Shown here piece after piece: positions 4,355-8,857 of a stretch of 8,857 nt of DNA. A program made the position numbers and the translations under genes. Each line of letters starts with the position of its first letter. The stretch's first letter is position 1. The notes under the pieces were generated by a model. The model was given only the letters and a program-made list of their open reading frames with translations, was not told where the DNA came from and made no database searches. The stretch comes from an uncultured Blautia sp. (GTDB lineage: Bacteria > Bacillota > Clostridia > Lachnospirales > Lachnospiraceae): NCBI GenBank assembly GCA_900543715.1, contig UQSX01000106.1, positions 1 to 8,857 on the forward strand, given 5' to 3'.

Positions 4355-7300
4355 AGAAAAAATGGAAGCGTATTCTAACGATAGTCATGACTTTTGTCAT
4401 GCTTGCCGGAGTTTTGCCGGTATATGCTGAAAATGGAGAAAATCAGGCGACAGACAACGGCCAGTCATTCTGGCTGCAGGAATATGATCTGAATAGCGGT
4501 CAGGAGACCGACAAGGCCTGGTATCCGGATGAAAGCGGGTTGATTGAAGTACCACTTCTGGACCGGACAACGAAAAACAACAGCCCTCTTCAGAGCTATA
4601 CGGAATACGGCATAGCTCTGAAGGATGTGGATGGACTGGATGAATGGAACCTGTATCTGGATTTTAACGGCATCCGGGAAGGCAGCGATTATGATTACAG
4701 CACAACGGAGTACGGCACCTTTGGCATTTCTGCTGATCTGAAAGCCGCTCTGGACAGTGCGCTCAGCCAGCAGGGATCTGCAGAGTTCAAAATTGAGTAT
4801 AAGGGCGCAACCTATACCGTACGCCTTTTGAACGAGCATGATCAGGGAGATCAGCCGGAAGGACCTGATCAGACAGAGGCTGTACAGCATGTTATAGATC
4901 TCATCAATGCCATCGGAGAGGTAACTGAGGAAAGCGGCGATGCCATTAACGCAGCCCGTGCAGCTTACGATGCCCTGACTGCAGAGGAGCAGGAACAGGT
5001 TTCTAATTACGATGTTCTGGAGGCGGCAGAAGAGGCCTATAAAAATCTGTCGCCGGAAGACGTAACAGAAATTTATGACGAAGAAGGGCTGCGGAAAATA
5101 GGAGCTGACGGAAATTACCGTCTTATGTCTGACATCGAACTGACAATACCGTGGACGCCTGTCGGCTCTTTTGCCGGAACCCTGGACGGAAACGGCCATA
5201 TCATCAGTGGGATTCAGATTTCCGGAGCAGGGTTCTTCTCTACCACAGAAGAAGGAGCCGTGATACGGAACCTGGGACTGGAAGGTTCCGTGAACCATAC
5301 GGGATTCAGCCCGGCAGGCGCCCTGGTGGGACGGGTAAACGGCACCACTACCATCACCGGGTGTTATACGAATGTGGCGGTAACAGCAGATTCCATGGAA
5401 AATGTGGGCGGAATCGTAGGCGAAGCCAAGGCAGCCTGCATAATCGAAAACTGTTATTCCCTGGGAACATTGACAGGAGGAACCAGCTTTGCTTACGCTG
5501 GAGGAATTATCGGAAGAAACGGAAGCACGGAAACAACAGTCAGCAACTGCTATACCACTGCAGCTAAAGCGGTGGGATATTCCGATGCCGCACCGGGAAG
5601 CAACAACTACTGCACATCCGGAGACGATGCATATGCGTCACAGATCCCGGAGGATATGGATGAATTTTTAAGCGCTCTGAATAACGGAGGAGATGCCTAT
5701 AAAGCGGGAAATGCCGGCGGTCTCGGCTATCCGGTATTATCCTGGCAGAGAACAGAAGTTTCAGATGATGAAGCGGCGGCAGCGGCAGTGGAAGCGCTGA
5801 TCGATGCCATCGGAGAAGTGACAACGGAGAGCGGGGATGCAATCGCAGCGGCACGTGAAGCGTACGACGCCCTGACAGACGGACAGAAAGCGCTGGTTTC
5901 AAATTATGAAACGCTGACTGCGGCGGAGGAGGCCTACGCAGCCCTGGACGAGGAACCCCAGTCTTCCGTGAAAGTATATTATGTACTGCCCGGCGGGGAT
6001 CCGCAGGAAGTCCAGGCGGGCGATACCGTCTATATCGCCCCGGAATATGCAAGCGGACAGGTACAGCTGTATTATGAGGGCGTGCCGGCGGAAGAGTCCA
6101 GTATGAGCGGTATGCGCTTTGGAGATAGTAATTTCTACCGGGTGGGAAACAGCCTGTACTTTACGGATGCGGCGGTTTCCTCTAAAGTAGATGTTGTACA
6201 TTACAACAGCAGCTATCAGGTAGATAAAGTATATTTCAGCTTTTCGCTGACCCGGGAAGACCCGGATATTGCGAAGGAGCCGTCTGTAACCTACCATCAG
6301 AACTCGGGGAACAGAAGCATTACCCTGGATAACGGGTACCGCTTTGCCATTCCTGCAGGAGATACCGGAAAATTCAGCTACCAGAACGTGGCAGACGCCA
6401 GTGAATGGGTTTCTTCCAACCCGGAGGTGGCAGCTGTACAGCCGGATGGCACGCTGACAGCAGCAGGCGCAGGTGAAACGACGGTTTCTCTGAATAACGC
6501 AGAAGGAGAGGCTATTTACAGTTATACTGTAGAAGTCGCAGATCTGAAAGTTTATTATGAAAACGGTGCTACCGGTGAAAGGACGGAAATAGAGAACGGC
6601 TCTACATTTACCATCCCCACTTCCGGAAACGGGAAAATCGTGATGGAAGGCTATACGCCGGGAGCTGGAAAAACAACGGTATGGGATGTGCTGGATGAGG
6701 AAAGCTGGAATAAAGGTGTCGCAGTATCATATAACGGCAGTGTGACAGTGACATCTCCAGATACAGTAGAGGTGGCCTTAAAAGGCAGTAAAGCCCCATA
6801 TCTGATCGGCACCTATGATTTTATCCTGTTCCGTTTTAAACTGCAGGCCGTCACCTATGAGATAGAGGAACTCCGGGCGGAGATCAATGGTGAGACTGTA
6901 GAAGACGGAGGCAGCTGGACCATGAATGGCAGCGAATCCATAGAACTCCGGCTTTACGGAAAATATCAGGGAGCAGAGGAATTTGTCAGTCTTTCCAGAG
7001 CAGATTATGAGATCCAGGGCAATGATCAGATGGTAGTTTCCATCTATGACAATGGTACATACGTTGAATTTGCCGAGCCTGGAGAAGGAGATCTAACAAT
7101 AACATATGGTGAGGGGCAAACGTACACGATCCATATGGAATCTACATATGTCCCGATAGAAAGCATGGAGCTGGAGCTTCCGGAAACCTTCCCGCTGCAT
7201 CGGCTGAATTATGCCCTTGGAAACGGCGATAATTATCAGGGACTTCAGCAGAATATACTGAATGCGGCTCTGACCGTCACTCCCGCAAATGCAAGCTATA

Positions 7301-8857
7301 TCCACGACGTACAGTGGAGCAGCAGCGACGAAACGATAGGAGAGTGGTGGAATACTTATGAGAATGGAATCATCGGCCATAATGCAGGAACGATAACGGT
7401 CACCGCCTCTGTGCAGGATGGAGATAACCTTGTTTCCGCAAGTGACGATGTGACTTTTTACTGGGAACATCCTATTGAAAAACTGGAAGCCGGAGAAGAT
7501 GAGCTGACGATCCAGGTAGGGGAACAGGCGTCCCTGCCTATCGTTTATACCCCGCAGCAGCCGTCCCAGGCCCTGATCACTTGGACCCAGGAAGGTGACG
7601 GAGAAGTGGAAGTTACCCGTGGGGTGAATAGCGAGTATGACTGGTTCTCCAATACCAACTATTATGTGACAGGCGTAAAGGAAGGAACCGTTACTATTAC
7701 AGGAACCCCGGCTGCGGCTGCAGAGGGTACAAGCCCGTCCGTAACATTTACCATTCATGTGGGAAGCGGCGGAGAGAAACCGGTGCTTCCGGATACCACA
7801 GAACTTGTAAGCACCTGGAAGGAGTCTATCCAGCAGTACTACGAAGGCTCTGAACCATCCTGGACATATGGGATGGAGTGGAACATCATCGCTCTGGAGC
7901 GTGCCGGTATCCACATGGGAGTGGATAAAGAGGCTTATCTTGCTTCTGTAAAGGAGGAGCTGGCAGACGAGTACGGTGATCTGACGGCTGACGGAAAGCC
8001 CACGGATCTGGAAAGAACAGCCCTGGCTATGTATGCCCTGGGACTTGACCCCAGAAACATTGAGATGGAGGACGGAAGTGCGGTAGACCTAATCCAGTGG
8101 ATACTGGACAGCGAGAGGATCAGCGAAGGCGCCAATGAGGTGGCTTACGCATTGCTGGCGGTAGATGCAAATGCAGCAAATATTCCAGAGGGAAGCAGAT
8201 GGAACCGGGATACTCTGGTAGAGGAACTCTTATCCTTCCAGGCAGATGACGGAAGCTTTGTGCTTTCCAAACCGGTGTCCGGAACAGGATCCATAGATAT
8301 GACGGCCATGTCCCTCCAGGCTCTGTCCAGATATACAGACCGGGAAGATGTACAGGCAGCTGTCGATAAAGGGCTGGACTACCTGAAGCGAAATATCAAC
8401 ATGGGCGACTATGGTACAGTGGAATCTAACGATCAGGTGATCGTAACGCTGCTGATGCTGGGTATTGACCCCTCGGATGAGGACAGTGGATTTACGTCCT
8501 GGGGTGCGAATATTTTTACCGCAACAGATGAGTACAGAATCGAAAGCGGCGGTTTCGCCCATACGAAGGGCGGTGCCGTAAATGAAATGGCTACGCAGCA
8601 GACCCTTCTGGCCGTGGCGGCCTGGGAGAGATTTGCGGCAGGAGAAAATGATATCTATGATATGACCGACGTTATGGGCGGCGAAGAACCAGAGGAGCCG
8701 GAAGGACCTTCTGAGGAGGATAAGAATGCAGCCGCAGATGTAGATGCCTTGATCGACAGCATCGGCGAGGTGACCCTGGACAGTGGAGAAGCCATCCAGG
8801 CGGCCAGAGATGCCTATGACAAACTGACAGATACCCAGAAAGACCTGGTGACCAAGC
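4351..8857 (+). CDS. Very large secreted modular surface protein: GLUG, Ig-like domains and alpha6/alpha6 toroid (3' truncated)
   Basis: The frame stays open for 1502 codons and runs off the window. ATG 4351 follows AGGAGG (4339-4344) by 6 bases. Residues 1-26 are a signal peptide: a basic start, a hydrophobic core at about 8-22, and likely cleavage after VYA. Then come an unassigned region (27-170); helical repeat 1 (175-233); a beta-helix-like region with three GLUG-type motifs (about 241-410: GALVGRV, GGIVGEA, GGIIGRN); helical repeat 2 (472-532); beta domains including a BIG2-like domain (about 650-730, NPEVAAVQPDGTLTAAG); two further Ig-like domains (about 933-1035 and 1041-1140); an all-alpha toroid (about 1151-1430); an acidic Pro/Glu linker; and helical repeat 3 at the edge. 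The toroid resembles the prenyltransferase/squalene-oxidase-like repeats often found with DUF4430, the barrel fold also seen in intrinsic factor and transcobalamin. No anchor is visible; an LPXTG, SLH or DUF4430 end may lie beyond. The cobalamin-type leader suggests B12 control. Function is inferred only. Confidence 0.88.
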   Translation, partial: MKKKWKRILTIVMTFVMLAGVLPVYAENGENQATDNGQSFWLQEYDLNSGQETDKAWYPDESGLIEVPLLDRTTKNNSPLQSYTEYGIALKDVDGLDEWNLYLDFNGIREGSDYDYSTTEYGTFGISADLKAALDSALSQQGSAEFKIEYKGATYTVRLLNEHDQGDQPEGPDQTEAVQHVIDLINAIGEVTEESGDAINAARAAYDALTAEEQEQVSNYDVLEAAEEAYKNLSPEDVTEIYDEEGLRKIGADGNYRLMSDIELTIPWTPVGSFAGTLDGNGHIISGIQISGAGFFSTTEEGAVIRNLGLEGSVNHTGFSPAGALVGRVNGTTTITGCYTNVAVTADSMENVGGIVGEAKAACIIENCYSLGTLTGGTSFAYAGGIIGRNGSTETTVSNCYTTAAKAVGYSDAAPGSNNYCTSGDDAYASQIPEDMDEFLSALNNGGDAYKAGNAGGLGYPVLSWQRTEVSDDEAAAAAVEALIDAIGEVTTESGDAIAAAREAYDALTDGQKALVSNYETLTAAEEAYAALDEEPQSSVKVYYVLPGGDPQEVQAGDTVYIAPEYASGQVQLYYEGVPAEESSMSGMRFGDSNFYRVGNSLYFTDAAVSSKVDVVHYNSSYQVDKVYFSFSLTREDPDIAKEPSVTYHQNSGNRSITLDNGYRFAIPAGDTGKFSYQNVADASEWVSSNPEVAAVQPDGTLTAAGAGETTVSLNNAEGEAIYSYTVEVADLKVYYENGATGERTEIENGSTFTIPTSGNGKIVMEGYTPGAGKTTVWDVLDEESWNKGVAVSYNGSVTVTSPDTVEVALKGSKAPYLIGTYDFILFRFKLQAVTYEIEELRAEINGETVEDGGSWTMNGSESIELRLYGKYQGAEEFVSLSRADYEIQGNDQMVVSIYDNGTYVEFAEPGEGDLTITYGEGQTYTIHMESTYVPIESMELELPETFPLHRLNYALGNGDNYQGLQQNILNAALTVTPANASYIHDVQWSSSDETIGEWWNTYENGIIGHNAGTITVTASVQDGDNLVSASDDVTFYWEHPIEKLEAGEDELTIQVGEQASLPIVYTPQQPSQALITWTQEGDGEVEVTRGVNSEYDWFSNTNYYVTGVKEGTVTITGTPAAAAEGTSPSVTFTIHVGSGGEKPVLPDTTELVSTWKESIQQYYEGSEPSWTYGMEWNIIALERAGIHMGVDKEAYLASVKEELADEYGDLTADGKPTDLERTALAMYALGLDPRNIEMEDGSAVDLIQWILDSERISEGANEVAYALLAVDANAANIPEGSRWNRDTLVEELLSFQADDGSFVLSKPVSGTGSIDMTAMSLQALSRYTDREDVQAAVDKGLDYLKRNINMGDYGTVESNDQVIVTLLMLGIDPSDEDSGFTSWGANIFTATDEYRIESGGFAHTKGGAVNEMATQQTLLAVAAWERFAAGENDIYDMTDVMGGEEPEEPEGPSEEDKNAAADVDALIDSIGEVTLDSGEAIQAARDAYDKLTDTQKDLVTK
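4873..5049 (+). repeat. Helical protein repeat, copy 1
   Basis: Encodes residues 175-233 of the large protein, with the core AIGEVTEESGDAINAARAAYD followed by ALT, QVSNY and AAEEAY. It follows a Pro/Asp/Glu linker (GDQPEGPDQ) and precedes the GLUG region, so it acts as a spacer between modules. It looks like a three-helix FIVAR-type stalk repeat, but the Pfam family is not certain. Confidence 0.8.
5764..5946 (+). repeat. Helical protein repeat, copy 2
   Basis: Encodes residues 472-532. It is very close to copy 1 (AIGEVTTESGDAI, AAREAYDALTDGQKALVSNY, AAEEAY). It separates the GLUG region from the following beta domains. Confidence 0.8.
7801..8661 (+). other. Alpha/alpha toroid domain of the large protein (intrinsic-factor-like fold)
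   Basis: Residues about 1151-1437. Six inner-helix motifs can be counted: EWNIIALERAGI (1176-1187), TDLERTALAMYALGLDP (1218-1234), NEVAYALLAVDA (1262-1273), DMTAMSLQALSRY (1316-1328), NDQVIVTLLMLGIDP (1360-1374) and NEMATQQTLLAVAAWERF (1411-1428). Six such hairpins make an alpha6/alpha6 barrel. That fold is used by terpene cyclases, complement C3d, some glycan enzymes and the B12 carriers intrinsic factor and transcobalamin. No cyclase catalytic DXDD motif is seen, which favours a binding role. Confidence 0.7.
8719..8857 (+). repeat. Helical protein repeat, copy 3 (cut by window edge)
   Basis: Encodes residues 1457-1502 (DALIDSIGEVTLDSGEAI, AARDAYDKLT, QKDLV). It matches copies 1 and 2 and follows an acidic Pro/Glu linker (GGEEPEEPEGPSEE). 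The remaining helix is outside the window, and another module should follow. Confidence 0.8.

Noticed and set aside
4465..5298. Long open frame of 277 codons on the - strand
   Set aside because: It lies wholly opposite the continuous 1502-codon frame with signal peptide and repeats, is Cys/Phe/Ile-rich without a domain pattern, and has no clear ribosome site.
4873..5946. DNA-level direct repeat or CRISPR-like array
   Set aside because: The similarity is a protein repeat, the copies are hundreds of bases apart, and there are no regular spacers.
5564..6052. Arg/Pro/His-rich - strand frame
   Set aside because: The composition is the usual result of reading the helical-repeat region backwards; it has no domain or ribosome site.
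7093..7914. Open frame of 273 codons on the - strand
   Set aside because: It is a shadow of the Ig-like and toroid coding region of the + strand gene and has no recognisable domain.
1..8857. tRNA, rRNA, insertion sequence or phage attachment site
   Set aside because: No cloverleaf, rRNA motif, transposase frame or paired terminal repeats were recognised on either strand.

Overview
The window looks like chromosomal DNA from a low-to-medium GC Firmicute, most likely a gut Lachnospiraceae (Clostridia). The signs are purine-rich Shine-Dalgarno sites, a sigma factor/DUF4179 gene pair, BspA-type leucine-rich repeats, and a very large modular surface protein with GLUG, Ig-like and alpha/alpha-toroid parts. 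All supported genes are on the + strand.

Bases 1-1240 hold the C-terminal end of a sigma-70 family factor. It overlaps by 17 bases a complete single-pass membrane protein of the DUF4179 (anti-sigma-like) type. Bases 1317-1834 are a gene graveyard: the cyclic-nucleotide-binding half of a Crp/Fnr regulator, broken by a one-base frameshift, is fused at about 1612 to the last ~73 codons of a Gfo/Idh/MocA oxidoreductase. An intact TIM-barrel sugar phosphate isomerase/epimerase (1906-2694) follows from its own promoter. It is probably the surviving partner of the lost oxidoreductase.

Bases 2695-4350 are dominated by regulatory RNA. A canonical cobalamin riboswitch (2727-2888, B12 box 2867-2882) lies ahead of a BspA-like leucine-rich-repeat gene (3057-3863). 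After that gene a near-consensus promoter (TTGACA, 17 bases, TATGAT) starts a leader of about 415 nt. This leader carries a second, compact cobalamin-riboswitch-like fold (4033-4128), a segment complementary to its B12 box, a strong intrinsic terminator (4205-4241) and a possible 23-residue upstream ORF that overlaps the next start codon as ATGA.

Bases 4351-8857 are one open frame of 1502 codons that leaves the window without a stop. It encodes a secreted protein: signal peptide, three copies of a ~50-residue helical repeat, a GLUG beta-helix region, several Ig-like beta domains, and near the end of the visible part a toroid with six visible inner-helix motifs. That toroid has the general architecture of the alpha6/alpha6 barrel of vertebrate intrinsic factor/transcobalamin. 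Together with the B12-type leader it suggests a corrinoid-controlled surface protein that may bind corrinoids. The riboswitch upstream of the LRR gene and the architecture of the large protein are read directly from sequence; the corrinoid-binding role is inference.
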